Positions 1 through 9,016 of a stretch of DNA of 64,000 nt are shown here, piece by piece. The position numbers and the translations under genes are program-made. Each line of letters opens with the position of its first letter. Within the stretch, counting starts at the first letter, position 1. The notes below the pieces were generated by a model. It was not told the DNA's origin and searched no databases. It saw only the letters and a program-made list of their open reading frames with translations. Source of the stretch: Aeromicrobium sp. Root472D3 (GTDB taxonomy: Bacteria; Actinomycetota; Actinomycetes; Propionibacteriales; Nocardioidaceae); NCBI RefSeq assembly GCF_001426485.1, contig NZ_LMET01000002.1, forward strand, positions 62,001-126,000, read 5' to 3'.

Positions 1-359
1 TCGATCGTCAGCCCGACCAGCTCCATCCGCAGACAGTTGTGGGCGTTGCCGATCAGGCACTGGTAGCAGTCGTGGCACGCGACGTGGGTCTCGACCGCCA
101 CCCGGTCGCCGACGCGCACGCGTGAGACGTCCGAGGCGGCCTCGACGACCGAGCCGGAGCACTCATGCCCCGTCACGACCGGCAGTCGGAGTCCGAGCTC
201 GACGACGGCCGGACCGTACTCGTACGTCTCGCGGTCCGTGCCGCACACCGACACGGCCTCGACCGCGATGCGGACCTCCCCGGCGCGGAGCGGCCGGTCC
301 GGGTGGTCGGACACGAGGTCGAAGCCGGGGGACGGCTGGGTCTTGAGCACTGCGCGCAC
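1..359 (-). CDS. Zinc-dependent medium-chain alcohol dehydrogenase (N-terminal part)
   Basis: Partial gene running off the left edge; about 119 N-terminal residues are visible. The GroES-like catalytic domain shows the zinc ligand region VCGTD, the GHECSG motif, and the structural-zinc knuckle ACHDCYQC followed by a fourth Cys seven residues later (C-x2-C-x2-C-x7-C). This pattern is typical of threonine/polyol/alcohol dehydrogenases of the MDR family, which oxidise an alcohol with NAD(P). The GTG start at 359 has a GGAGAG ribosome site about five bases upstream. It is divergent from the thiolase operon starting at 632, so the 360-631 interval probably holds both promoters. The substrate cannot be told from this part; a role with the neighbouring catabolic operon is inference. 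Confidence 0.85.
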   Translation of the reverse strand, partial: MRAVLKTQPSPGFDLVSDHPDRPLRAGEVRIAVEAVSVCGTDRETYEYGPAVVELGLRLPVVTGHECSGSVVEAASDVSRVRVGDRVAVETHVACHDCYQCLIGNAHNCLRMELVGLTI

Positions 360-631
360 GAGATCTCTCCTGGGTGGGGTGGGCCCAGTGTCGATCGGCA
401 CGTCCGCGACGCACCACGGTCGCAGAGTGCAGTTCGACGGGCACCTTTCCTCCCTGCGTCGGAAGGCGGTGACGCGGCGACGCGCGTCCTACAGATCGAG
501 GAAAAGCCGGACGCCGGTCCCTCCCGCGAGCGGTGACGCCCGGCTCGGCTCCTCGGGCACGGTGATGTGGTGCCCGTCACGTGACGCCGGTGGCAGGTCG
601 CCGGCGCGGTGGGCACGTGAGGAGGAACCCG
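360..631. promoter_or_regulatory. Divergent intergenic region between dehydrogenase and thiolase operon
   Basis: A 272-bp spacer between divergent genes must contain both promoters. A clear ribosome site (GAGGAGGAA) ends at its right edge, just ahead of the ATG at 632. I see no convincing operator palindrome. Confidence 0.4.
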
Positions 632-1804
632 ATGACATCACGCCCCCACGCGATCGGCTGGGCCCACACGCGGTTCGGTCGAAGCGAGCAGCCCGACGTC
701 GAGAGCCTCCTCGCGGAGGTGTCCACGGCGGCGATCGAGGACGCGGGTCTGACCCCGGACGACGTCGACGCGATCTACGTCGGCGTGTTCAACAACGGCT
801 TCTCGCGCCAGGGCTTCGAGGGCGCGCTCGTCGGTGTCGGACGACCGGAGCTAGCCCTGCTGCCCGCGACGCACCTCGAGAACGCGTGCGCCACCGGCAG
901 CGCGGCGCTGTTCGCAGCCCTCGACCACGTCGAGTCGGGACGCGGACGCGTCGCACTGGTGATCGGTGCCGAGAAGATGACCGCGACCGGCAACGACGAG
1001 ATCAACGACATCCTGTTGGGCGGCGGGCACCGGGCCACCGAGTCGGCGGCGGGCAGCTTCGCCGGCATCTTCGCCGGTCTGGCCGACCAGTACGCCGAGC
1101 GCCACGGCGAGCCGCACGACGCGATGGCGCGCATCGCGGCCAAGAACCACCGCAACGGCGTCGACAACCCCTACGCGCACATGCGCCGCGACCTCGGTCT
1201 CGACTTCTGCGCGACCCCGTCGGACCGGAACCCCGTCGTGGCCGGCCGGCTGCTGCGCACCGACTGCTCGATGGTGTCCGACGGCGCCGCCGCGCTGGTC
1301 GTGGCGTCCGAGGACGTCGCCGGAGCGGCACGGCGGTCCGTGCGCGTTGCGGGACGGGCCCAGGCCAACGACCACATGAGGCTGGCCTCTCGGCGCGACC
1401 AGATCGCGTTCGAGGGCGCCGGGCGGGCCTTCAGGGGAGCACTCGCCGACGCGAGCGTCGGGCTCGACGACCTCGACCTGCTCGAGACCCACGACTGCTT
1501 CACGATCGCCGAGCTGCTGCAGTACGAGGCGTTCGGCATCGCGGCCCCCGGCAAGGCCCACCAGGTGCTCGAGGAGGGGCGCACCGAGCGTGACGGCGTG
1601 CTCCCGGTAAACCGGTCGGGAGGCCTCAAGGCCAAGGGGCACCCGTTGGGCGCCACGGGGGTCTCGCAGCACGTCATGGCGGCGATGCAGCTGACCGGCG
1701 AGGCGGGCGACATGCAGCTGCCGGCCGCCGACCGCGCCGCGGTCTTCAACATGGGCGGTGCCGCCGTCGCCAACTACGCCACGGTGCTGGAGCGGGTCCG
1801 ATGA
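632..1804 (+). CDS. Thiolase-like / SCP2-type acetyl-CoA acyltransferase
   Basis: A 390-residue thiolase-fold protein, probably cleaving or condensing acyl-CoA thioesters. The nucleophile-region Cys lies in ENACATGS (about residue 86); the C-terminal half has THDCF and the NRSGGLKAKGHPLGATG block with the catalytic His and Gly loop, matching the SCP2-thiolase-like subfamily used in sterol, aromatic or branched-chain acid degradation. The ATG at 632 has a GAGGAGGAA ribosome site seven bases upstream and is preferred over in-frame codons further up. Its stop overlaps the ATG of the acyl-CoA synthetase (ATGA), so the two are translationally coupled. This subfamily often acts with a DUF35 partner; none is seen here. 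Confidence 0.88.
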   Translation: MTSRPHAIGWAHTRFGRSEQPDVESLLAEVSTAAIEDAGLTPDDVDAIYVGVFNNGFSRQGFEGALVGVGRPELALLPATHLENACATGSAALFAALDHVESGRGRVALVIGAEKMTATGNDEINDILLGGGHRATESAAGSFAGIFAGLADQYAERHGEPHDAMARIAAKNHRNGVDNPYAHMRRDLGLDFCATPSDRNPVVAGRLLRTDCSMVSDGAAALVVASEDVAGAARRSVRVAGRAQANDHMRLASRRDQIAFEGAGRAFRGALADASVGLDDLDLLETHDCFTIAELLQYEAFGIAAPGKAHQVLEEGRTERDGVLPVNRSGGLKAKGHPLGATGVSQHVMAAMQLTGEAGDMQLPAADRAAVFNMGGAAVANYATVLERVR

Positions 1805-3393
1805 GCCCCCGCCGCAGGGCCGTCAACCTCGCCGAGCTGCTGCGGCAGACGGCCCGCCGGCTGCCCGACCGCACCGCCGTCGTGCACGGGTCGACCCGCT
1901 GGACGTGGCGGGAGCTGGACGAGCGGGTCGACGCGCTCGCCGCCGAGCTGGTCGGACGCGGTGTCGTCGCGGGTGACTGCGTCATGGTCGACGGTCCCAA
2001 CCATCCCGAGCTCGTCCAGGCGATGTTCGCGACGTGGCGCGCCGGGGCGGTCCTCGCGCCGGTCAACTCGCGGCTGCACGACGACGACATCGTCGTGATC
2101 GCCGGGGTGTGCCGGCCCAAGGTCGTGGTCGCCCACGCGTCGACGGCCTCGCACGTCGCCGCGGTCGATCGGGCCCTGGGGCTCCCGGGCGGCGTGCTGT
2201 GGATCGACGCCTCAGGGCAGCCCGACGCCGTGGCGGCGGCGGTCGCCGCGGCACCGGTCCCGTCCGGTCCGACGTGGGAGGGCGACCACGCCTGGTACTT
2301 CTTCACGTCGGGCACGAGCGGTGCCCCCAAGGCCGCGATCCTGACGCACGACCAGCTCGGCTTCGTCGTCACGAACCACCTCGCGGACCTCATGCCGACG
2401 ACCGACGAGCACGATGCGTCGCTCGTCGTCGCGCCGCTCTCGCACGGGGCCGGCATGCACATGCTGCCGCAGGTCGTCAGGGGGGCCGCGACGGTGATCC
2501 CGGCCTCGACGAGCCTCGACCCGGACGAGGTCTGGTCGCTCGTCGAGGCCGAGCGCGTCACCAACATGTTCACGGTGCCGACGATCCTCAAGGTGCTGGT
2601 CGACCACCCGGCGGTCGAGCAGCACGACCACTCGTCGCTCGAGTACGTCATCTACGCGGGCGCGCCGATGTACGAGGCGGACCAGCAGCGGGCGCGGACG
2701 CTGCTGGGCGACGTCCTCGTGCAGTACTACGGACTGGCCGAGGTCACGGGCAACATCACGGCGCTCCGCAGCGCCGAGCACGGCCGGCCGGTCCCCGAGG
2801 GACTCGCTGCCGGCACCTGCGGCCACGCGCGGACCGGCATGCTCGTGAGCGTCCAGGACGACACGGGTGCCGAGGTCGGGCCCGGCGAGATCGGTGAGCT
2901 GTGCGTCGCCGGACCCGCGGTCTTCGCGGGCTACCTCGACAACCCGGAGGCCGATGCCGCCGCGTTCCGCGACGGGTGGTTCCGCACGGGCGACCTCGGC
3001 GTGATGGACGTCGAGGGATACGTCTACGTCACGGGGCGATCGTCCGACATGTACATCTCGGGCGGATCGAACGTGCACCCGCGCGACATCGAGGAGAAGA
3101 TCCTTGCGCACGAGGCCGTCGACCAGGTCGCCGTCCTGGGCGTCCCCGACCCGAAGTGGGGCGAGATCGGCGTCGCGGTGTGCGTCCTGCGCGAGGGGCA
3201 CACCCTCACGGCCGAGCAGCTCACGACGTGGCTGAGCGAGCGGATGGCGCGCTACAAGCTGCCACGCCACGTGCTGTTCTGGGACGCCCTGCCGACGTCG
3301 GGCTACGGCAAGATCGTCAAGCGCACGATCCGCGACGAGCTGGCCCACCGGCAGTGGGGGCCGTACGCGCCGCAGATGGAAGGTGCCTCGTGA
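1801..3393 (+). CDS. AMP-forming acyl-CoA synthetase / ligase
   Basis: A 530-residue ANL-superfamily enzyme that activates a carboxylic acid with ATP to an acyl-AMP and then to the CoA thioester. The sequence shows the phosphate-binding loop TSGTSGAPKAAILTH (about residue 170), the YYGLAEVTGN adenine motif, the FRTGDLG hinge region and the C-terminal catalytic lysine in SGYGKIVKR, so it looks active. Length is normal for fatty-acid or aromatic acid CoA ligases. Start and stop overlap the neighbouring genes by four bases on each side, placing it firmly in the operon. The substrate is not deducible; it likely feeds the thiolase next door. Confidence 0.92.
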   Translation: MSPRRRAVNLAELLRQTARRLPDRTAVVHGSTRWTWRELDERVDALAAELVGRGVVAGDCVMVDGPNHPELVQAMFATWRAGAVLAPVNSRLHDDDIVVIAGVCRPKVVVAHASTASHVAAVDRALGLPGGVLWIDASGQPDAVAAAVAAAPVPSGPTWEGDHAWYFFTSGTSGAPKAAILTHDQLGFVVTNHLADLMPTTDEHDASLVVAPLSHGAGMHMLPQVVRGAATVIPASTSLDPDEVWSLVEAERVTNMFTVPTILKVLVDHPAVEQHDHSSLEYVIYAGAPMYEADQQRARTLLGDVLVQYYGLAEVTGNITALRSAEHGRPVPEGLAAGTCGHARTGMLVSVQDDTGAEVGPGEIGELCVAGPAVFAGYLDNPEADAAAFRDGWFRTGDLGVMDVEGYVYVTGRSSDMYISGGSNVHPRDIEEKILAHEAVDQVAVLGVPDPKWGEIGVAVCVLREGHTLTAEQLTTWLSERMARYKLPRHVLFWDALPTSGYGKIVKRTIRDELAHRQWGPYAPQMEGAS

Positions 3394-4265
3394 GCACCCC
3401 CACTCGGCTCGCGCCCCTGACGCACCCCGGCCCCGCCGTCGCGCCACGGATCGCCTCGGTCGAGACGGGCGTCGTCGTCGAGCGGGTCTCGCTGGCGCCC
3501 GGCCGACGCCTCGTGGACGCGATCGACGACGAGCTCGTCCGGCTCGGTCTCGACTCCGCCCAGGTCGACCTCGTCGGAGGGCCGCTCGCCCGCGTGTCGT
3601 ACTGCTTCCCGGCCGTGAGCCCCGACGGCTCGACCGCCGCCTGGTACAGCGACACCCACGAGGCCGCCACCCCCGCCGAGCTCGTGCGCGGCTCGGCGAC
3701 CGTCGGACGACGGGACGGCGAGCGGTTCATGCACTGCCACGCGGCGTGGTTCGACCGGTCGGGGCGGCTGCGCGGTGGGCACCTGTGGCCCGACACGGCC
3801 GTCGGCGCGACTCCGCTCGAGGTCGTCGTGCACGCCTTCGACGCCGTCGACCTGACCAGCGGCACGGACGACGAGACCCGCATGCCGGTGTTCACGCCGC
3901 GCGCGGCCGCGGTGCGGCCCCCTGCGGTCGCGAGGCGTCGGGCGGTCATGTCGCGGGTCAGACCGGGCATCGAGCTGCACGACGCGATCCACGAGGTCAT
4001 GGCCGTCGCGGGCTTCGACCGGGCCGGCGTCCGGGGGAGCCTCGGCAGCCTGGTCGGCGCGACCCTCGAGGGGCCTGACGGCGTGGTCGTGTCGGACGGT
4101 CCGGCGACCGAGGTCGCACTGTCGGGGCACGTGTCGGGCGGTGACGCCCACCTGGGCGCGGTCGTGGTCGACCGGCACGGCGAGGTGGCCATGGGCGAGC
4201 TGACCGAGGTCGGCAACCTCGTGGCGATCACGTTCGAGCTGCTCGTCGAGGAGATCGTCGCGTGA
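3390..4265 (+). CDS. Tandem PPC/DUF296 domain protein
   Basis: A 291-residue protein with a GTG start overlapping the previous stop (GTGA). The first half contains the PPC/PCC (DUF296) signature: CHAAWFDRSGRLRGGHLWP followed by EVVVHAF. A second weaker copy at about residues 180-285 has HDAIHEVMAVAGFDRAGV and an HLGAVVVDRHGEVAMGELTE stretch. Bacterial members of this family have poorly known roles and sometimes sit in catabolic or cofactor operons. Embedded between CoA ligase and SDR, it is probably an accessory or sensing protein for the same pathway; that role is inference. Confidence 0.7.
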   Translation: MSTPTRLAPLTHPGPAVAPRIASVETGVVVERVSLAPGRRLVDAIDDELVRLGLDSAQVDLVGGPLARVSYCFPAVSPDGSTAAWYSDTHEAATPAELVRGSATVGRRDGERFMHCHAAWFDRSGRLRGGHLWPDTAVGATPLEVVVHAFDAVDLTSGTDDETRMPVFTPRAAAVRPPAVARRRAVMSRVRPGIELHDAIHEVMAVAGFDRAGVRGSLGSLVGATLEGPDGVVVSDGPATEVALSGHVSGGDAHLGAVVVDRHGEVAMGELTEVGNLVAITFELLVEEIVA

Positions 4266-5065
4266 CCGGGCACGACGGCACCGGGCTGCGCGGCCGGGTC
4301 GTGCTCGTCTTCGGCGCCGGGTCGGGCGGGGAGGGGCTCAGCAACGGCGAGGCCGCCGCCCGCGCCTACGGTGCAGCCGGCGCGCGGGTCGTCGCGATCG
4401 ACCGGCACCTCGACGAGGCCGAGCGGGTCGCGAAGGAGGTCGTCGCCGCCGGGGGAGAGGCGGTCGGCCTGCGGGCGGACGTGACCTCCGAGGACGACGT
4501 GGAGGCCGTCGTGGCCGAGGCCGTGCGTCTCGTCGGACGCCCCACCGTCCTGCACCACAACGTCGGGGTGGCGACGGGCGGCTCGGTGCTCGACCTGACG
4601 CGTGATCAGTGGGACGCGGCCGTGTCGGTCAACCTGACCGGGGCCTTCCTGACGGCCAAGCACGTCCTGCCGCACCTCCTCGCGGCGGGCGGGGGATCGA
4701 TCGTGACGGTGTCGTCGGTCGCGAGCATCCGCGACACTGGGTACGTGTACCCGTCCTACAACGCGACGAAGGCGGCGCTGAACCAGCTCACCGTGTCGCT
4801 CGCGCTGACGTACGCCGACCGTGGCGTCCGGGCCAACGCCGTGCTGCCCGGCATGATCGACACCCCGCTCGTCGCCAACCAGATCACGGGCGACAGCGAG
4901 CTGGCGGCGGCGCTCGCCGCACGTGACGCCAGCAGCCCGACGGGTCGCGTCGGATCCCCCTGGGACGTCGCCAACGCGGCGGTGTTCCTGGCGTCCGACC
5001 GGGCGGCGTACGTCAACGGGGTCTGCCTCCCCGTCGACGGAGGACTCTCGGCGCGATGCCTGTGA
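4262..5065 (+). CDS. Short-chain dehydrogenase/reductase
   Basis: A 267-residue SDR, probably NAD(P)-dependent oxidation or reduction of a hydroxyacyl or hydroxy intermediate. It has a Rossmann glycine motif VFGAGSGGEG (slightly unusual TGxxxGxG equivalent), an HNVG replacing NNAG, a catalytic Ser in VSSVAS, and YPSYNATK with the Tyr and Lys, then the C-terminal ADRAAYVNGVCLPVDGG block. The GTG start overlaps the preceding stop by four bases. Its last ten bases overlap the oxidase gene downstream. Confidence 0.9.
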   Translation: MTGHDGTGLRGRVVLVFGAGSGGEGLSNGEAAARAYGAAGARVVAIDRHLDEAERVAKEVVAAGGEAVGLRADVTSEDDVEAVVAEAVRLVGRPTVLHHNVGVATGGSVLDLTRDQWDAAVSVNLTGAFLTAKHVLPHLLAAGGGSIVTVSSVASIRDTGYVYPSYNATKAALNQLTVSLALTYADRGVRANAVLPGMIDTPLVANQITGDSELAAALAARDASSPTGRVGSPWDVANAAVFLASDRAAYVNGVCLPVDGGLSARCL

Positions 5066-6432
5066 ACGCCACCGACGCCCTCGCCCTGGGGGAGCTCGGC
5101 AGCGTGGTGCTGTCGACCGATCCCGACGTCACGGCGGCGTACGCCCACGACGAGTCGCGCCTGACGGCTCGCGCGATCCCGTTCGCCGTCCTCGCACCGA
5201 CGTGCACCCAGGAGGTGTCCGACTGCCTGCGCATCGCCTCGCGGCAGGGGTGGCGGGTCGTGACGCGTGGCGCGGGCAGCGGCCTGAGCGGCGCCGCCAA
5301 CGGCGACGGCGAGTTCGTGGTGCTGAGCACGCACCGCATGGACGCGATCGTGTCGGTCGACCCCGTCGAGCGCCTGGCCGTGGCCCAGCCCGGGGTGGTG
5401 ACGGGAGACCTGAGGGCCGCCGTGGCCGAGCAGGGCCTGTTCTACCCACCCGACCCGGGCAGCGTCGGGTTCTCGACGATCGGCGGCAACGTCGCGACCA
5501 ACGCCGGGGGCATGTGCTGCGTCAAGTACGGCGTCACGGGCGACTTCGTGCTGGGGCTCGAGGTCGTGCTGGCCGACGGTCGCGTCATGCGCACCGGGCG
5601 CCGCACCGCCAAGGGCGTCGCGGGCTACGACCTGACCCACCTGGTCGTCGGCTCGGAGGGCACCCTCGGCGTCGTCACGGAGGTCACCGTGCGCCTGCTG
5701 CCGGCGCCGTCGCCGGCGCTGACCCTGGTCGCCACGTTCGCGTCGCTGGCCGACGCCGGACGCGCGGTCGCGGCCGTCACGGGCTCGGGGGTGCCCGTGT
5801 CGATGCTCGAGATCATGGACCGCACGACGCTGCAGGCGGTCGACCGGATGGCGCGCATGGGCTTCGAGCCCGACACCGCGGCGATGCTGCTGGCCCAGTG
5901 CGACACGACCGACGCGGCAGGCGTCCTGGCCGCGGTGGCCGGTCACTGCGACTCGGCCGGGGCCGTCGACGTCGCGGTCGGGGACGATCCCCAGGAGGGT
6001 GCGCAGCTGCTCGAGGCCCGTCGCCTGGCGCTCCCGGCCCTCGAGCAGCTCGGCGACTGGCTCCTCGACGACGTCTGCGTGCCGCGCGGACGCATCGTCG
6101 AGCTGCTCGAGCGGATCGAGACCGTCGCGGCCGACGAGGGACTCACGATCGGGGTGTTCGGGCACGCCGGTGACGGCAACATGCACCCCACGATCATCTA
6201 CGACGACAACGACGAGGCAGGTCGCGCCGCGGCGATGCGGGCCTTCGACCGCATCACCGAGCACGCCCTCGACCTGGGCGGCACGATCACGGGCGAGCAC
6301 GGCGTGGGCCGGCTCAAGCGGTCGTGGCTCGCCCGCGAGCTCGACGCGACGTCCCTCGACGTCCAGCGGGCCGTGCGGGCCGCGCTCGACCCCGGCGGCG
6401 TGCTCAACCCCGGCAACCTGTTCGACGCCTGA
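5056..6432 (+). CDS. FAD-linked oxidase, GlcD / D-2-hydroxyacid dehydrogenase type
   Basis: A 458-residue flavoprotein of the vanillyl-alcohol-oxidase/PCMH family. The FAD-binding half has RGAGSGLSGAANGDG, PPDPGSVGFSTIGGNVATNAGG and KGVAGYDLTHLVVGSEGTLGVVTE; the C-terminal half has HAGDGNMHPT and TGEHGVGRLKR, typical of D-lactate/glycolate dehydrogenases of the GlcD type. It likely oxidises a D-2-hydroxy acid and passes electrons to the respiratory chain. It is the last gene of the operon from 632 and its ATG lies inside the SDR end. The substrate is unknown; GlcE/GlcF partners are absent, so it probably works as a single-chain enzyme. Confidence 0.9.
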   Translation: MPVNATDALALGELGSVVLSTDPDVTAAYAHDESRLTARAIPFAVLAPTCTQEVSDCLRIASRQGWRVVTRGAGSGLSGAANGDGEFVVLSTHRMDAIVSVDPVERLAVAQPGVVTGDLRAAVAEQGLFYPPDPGSVGFSTIGGNVATNAGGMCCVKYGVTGDFVLGLEVVLADGRVMRTGRRTAKGVAGYDLTHLVVGSEGTLGVVTEVTVRLLPAPSPALTLVATFASLADAGRAVAAVTGSGVPVSMLEIMDRTTLQAVDRMARMGFEPDTAAMLLAQCDTTDAAGVLAAVAGHCDSAGAVDVAVGDDPQEGAQLLEARRLALPALEQLGDWLLDDVCVPRGRIVELLERIETVAADEGLTIGVFGHAGDGNMHPTIIYDDNDEAGRAAAMRAFDRITEHALDLGGTITGEHGVGRLKRSWLARELDATSLDVQRAVRAALDPGGVLNPGNLFDA

Positions 6433-6455
6433 GGCGCGGACGCGTCGGGCCGACC

Positions 6456-6461
6456 TAGGGT
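6456..6461 (+). promoter_or_regulatory. -10 element of the displaced thioredoxin-domain gene
   Basis: TAGGGT six bases before the ATG at 6468, a spacing that gives a leaderless transcript. It is the original chromosomal promoter of the gene now interrupted by the island. Confidence 0.5.
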
Positions 6462-6467
6462 GGCGGT

Positions 6468-6632
<165 letters not shown>

Positions 6633-7023
6633 TCAAGTGCGAGGCCGGAAACCGGGAATCGGCTGCTACACCGCGTCCGAAAGTCGCCGCACACGTTCGG
6701 ACTGTGCCGAAATTTTCTCTGTGATCCGGTGAGTACGGGCTAACCGAATGCTGGCGCGGAATGCTGGAATGCGAACCTCACGGGTTGGGGAGGGAGTACC
6801 TCCTGACCCGCGCGTCGAATGCCCGTTTGCGACGATCCCCCAAGCTTTGGGCGGCGTGGCGGACTCAGATGGTGCGGCGAGTTGCATTCGGTCGACGGTA
6901 GCCGCGGGGAACGTTAGGAATGGGTCGCGCGCGGAGCGCTCGCGGCGCTATCCTGCTCTCAGGGACGCCTGTTGTGCCTCCCATCCAGCCAGCGGCCTCG
7001 GTATCCCGAGGCCGTTGAGCATT
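6633..7023. other. Left end of island, no gene supported
   Basis: 391 bases between attL and the DUF3800 gene. I see no reading frame with credible codon use; the only clear structure is the hairpin at 6993-7014. Integrase arm sites may lie here but cannot be recognised by eye. Confidence 0.5.
6993..7014. terminator. Hairpin after DUF3800 gene
   Basis: Perfect 9-bp stem (CGGCCTCGG / CCGAGGCCG) with a four-base loop, ten bases beyond the stop of the minus-strand gene at 7024. There is no clear U-run on that strand, as is common in high-GC actinobacteria. Confidence 0.6.
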
Positions 7024-7728
7024 TCAGGGCACCCAGCAGTAGTCAGACTCAACCTTCGAGTTGACGATTGACCACAGTTGCCGGCGGGTGCGTGCCTCCT
7101 TGCCGGTTGCGTTCGGTTTCGAGATGATCCGATGCTTGAGATAGGCAACGAGGTCGGCGGCCTGCACCATCCGCTCAGACTCGGACGTTACGAACTGCAA
7201 CTCACCCGCCACGTTGCGGAGATGCGACGCTCGGTAGGTCGGGGTGCCCTTGGCACGGTGATCCTCGAGCATCGCGCGGTGACGGTCATGCTCGTGGATT
7301 TCGTCGCAGGTGATGACTGCCTTCTGGCCAAGCGCCGCGGCGTAGCGGTCAACTTCTTGCATTATGTGGGTCAGGACCATCGGGTACGGCGGGTAGACGG
7401 TCTTGCGGTACTTCGCGCGCTGCGCCGTGCGGTCGAGGCCTCGAATAAGGAACTTGACGTCGTGGTCAGCGATGACCGTGAGCGCTCGCGCAGCGACAGA
7501 GATTCGTAGTGGAAGTTCAACACCTTTCCAAATGGATCGCCCCTGCATCAGGTCGTACCCGTGGATTTCGGCACGCGCGTCGACGTCGAAGCCGTAGGAG
7601 AGGTCAGCGGTCAGGTCGTTCAGATCAGCAGTCATGGCTGCGACCGTCTCGTCGTCAGCGACGGCCGCAACCATGTAGAACCAGTCGTCGCAGTAGGACT
7701 CGTCGACGAAGGCTTTGAGCACCGGCAC
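7024..7728 (-). CDS. DUF3800 domain protein
   Basis: A 234-residue DUF3800 protein. It opens with the family signature LKAFVDESYCDD (an RNase H-like acidic start), has a central VITCDEIHEHDRHR acidic/His motif and ends with SERMVQAADLVAYLKHR, the usual C-terminal motif. DUF3800 proteins are frequent on prophages, islands and near defence genes; their biochemical activity is not established, although a nuclease-like fold has been suggested. The start is a GTG at 7728. It is the first gene of the island cargo and points toward attL; no partner gene overlaps it. Confidence 0.8.
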   Translation of the reverse strand: MPVLKAFVDESYCDDWFYMVAAVADDETVAAMTADLNDLTADLSYGFDVDARAEIHGYDLMQGRSIWKGVELPLRISVAARALTVIADHDVKFLIRGLDRTAQRAKYRKTVYPPYPMVLTHIMQEVDRYAAALGQKAVITCDEIHEHDRHRAMLEDHRAKGTPTYRASHLRNVAGELQFVTSESERMVQAADLVAYLKHRIISKPNATGKEARTRRQLWSIVNSKVESDYCWVP

Positions 7729-7902
7729 ATGCTCTCAAACGCCTGCGACACGTCCACGCTGCCCTGGGTCAAGCCTGATGTTCGCGGCGGATCTGATCAC
7801 ACGTCGCCAGCGCATGCGAGCCTTCGCCGTGAGGTAGTTCCCGTTGCTCGGCTTCCTGAGCCGCAGATAGCGTCAAGCCTGACCAACGAGTCAGCGTTAC
7901 AG

Positions 7903-8745
7903 CTAGCGGTCGGTGCGCGACGTGCGGGTGCCGAGGTCGTCGATCGCCGCGTACAGCACCTGCCTGGCAACCTGAGCTGTGACCTTTCGCGGCCGGAAGT
8001 TCTCAGCGACCTGCTGTTGCGGGTGGATGTAGTTGCGGAACTCGCGGACCGCGTGGCCGAACTTCGTGACGTCCTTTCCCAGAAGCCCGAGTTCGCGAGA
8101 GCAGTCCAGCAGGTCGTTGAGGGTCCACTGAGAGAACGGCCGCACCTTCCCGTCGCGGGTGGGTGCGGCCTTGGCCCGGTTGTAGTCGGCCGGGTGGCTC
8201 CTTGCGACCTCGTACAGCAGTCCTTCGAGGGTGCTGCCGCAGAGGATGACGACGGCCAGATGGGCCCCGTTGTCGAAGCACACCTCGACTTCCTGCAGGC
8301 GGTCCGCGATGACGGCCTGCAGGTCGAGCTCGACCGGCACCTGCCTCAGGTCCAGGTCCACCACTCGGGCCAGGAACTCGGCCTCCTCGCCGGTTACCCG
8401 CTCGGACTCGTCAAGCAGTGGCCGGAGCTGGCCAACCAGCTCCTCGGCCAGGCGACGGTCGGCGTCGGTCCGGTCGGTCAGCTCCACCTGTCCAAGGTCC
8501 TCGGTGAGCCGCCGGTACTCGAGCATGTCGATGGTCAGCTTCGCGAACTCCGCGTCCGACAGGCTGAACCACAGGTGCCGCAGCACCTGGGCCTTCGACC
8601 CGTCGTGACGTTCGTACGGGTCTATTCCGATGCTGTCGCGCACGAAGGCTGCGAACGACGCGTTCGAGTAGTTCAGGACGTACCCGCCGCCCATGCCGAG
8701 CAGGTGCTCCAGCTTCACCTTCGTCGCGTTATCGACCGTTGCCAC
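7903..8745 (-). CDS. AbiJ/HEPN-type abortive-infection-like protein
   Basis: A 280-residue protein. The N-terminus LEHLLGMGGGYVLNYSNASF (residues 12-31) matches the small domain shared by AbiJ-type and other abortive-infection proteins (usual form GGYVLDFSN). A middle helical region has VVILCGSTLEGLLYEVA, and the C-terminal part ends in REFRNYIHP (R234 to H241), a possible HEPN R-x6-H ribonuclease motif. Together this suggests a phage-triggered RNA-cutting toxin, which is inference. I chose the GTG at 8745 because GGGAGG lies eight bases upstream; a TTG further up lacks a ribosome site. It shares strand with the DUF3800 gene, 174 bases apart. Confidence 0.65.
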   Translation of the reverse strand: MATVDNATKVKLEHLLGMGGGYVLNYSNASFAAFVRDSIGIDPYERHDGSKAQVLRHLWFSLSDAEFAKLTIDMLEYRRLTEDLGQVELTDRTDADRRLAEELVGQLRPLLDESERVTGEEAEFLARVVDLDLRQVPVELDLQAVIADRLQEVEVCFDNGAHLAVVILCGSTLEGLLYEVARSHPADYNRAKAAPTRDGKVRPFSQWTLNDLLDCSRELGLLGKDVTKFGHAVREFRNYIHPQQQVAENFRPRKVTAQVARQVLYAAIDDLGTRTSRTDR

Positions 8746-9016
8746 GGACCCAGCCTCCCATCCGGACCGGTCCTGTTCCCGCAAGCGCCGAAATTCCCGC
8801 CAACCCTAGGCAAGAACTGCTCGACCCACCAGGCACCAGGTACTGTTCTCTTACGAGGTGGGCTGGTCTGCCTCACTCTGAGTCTGAGTCCCCACGCGAC
8901 GCAGGCACTGAGGACAACGGGTGCCGAACCAGCAAGAGTTCAGTTCAGTCGGCTAGAGACCATTCTCCTGTCCGGGCTGACAAGCGTGGGATGCAGCCCA
9001 GAATCTAGAGAAGAGT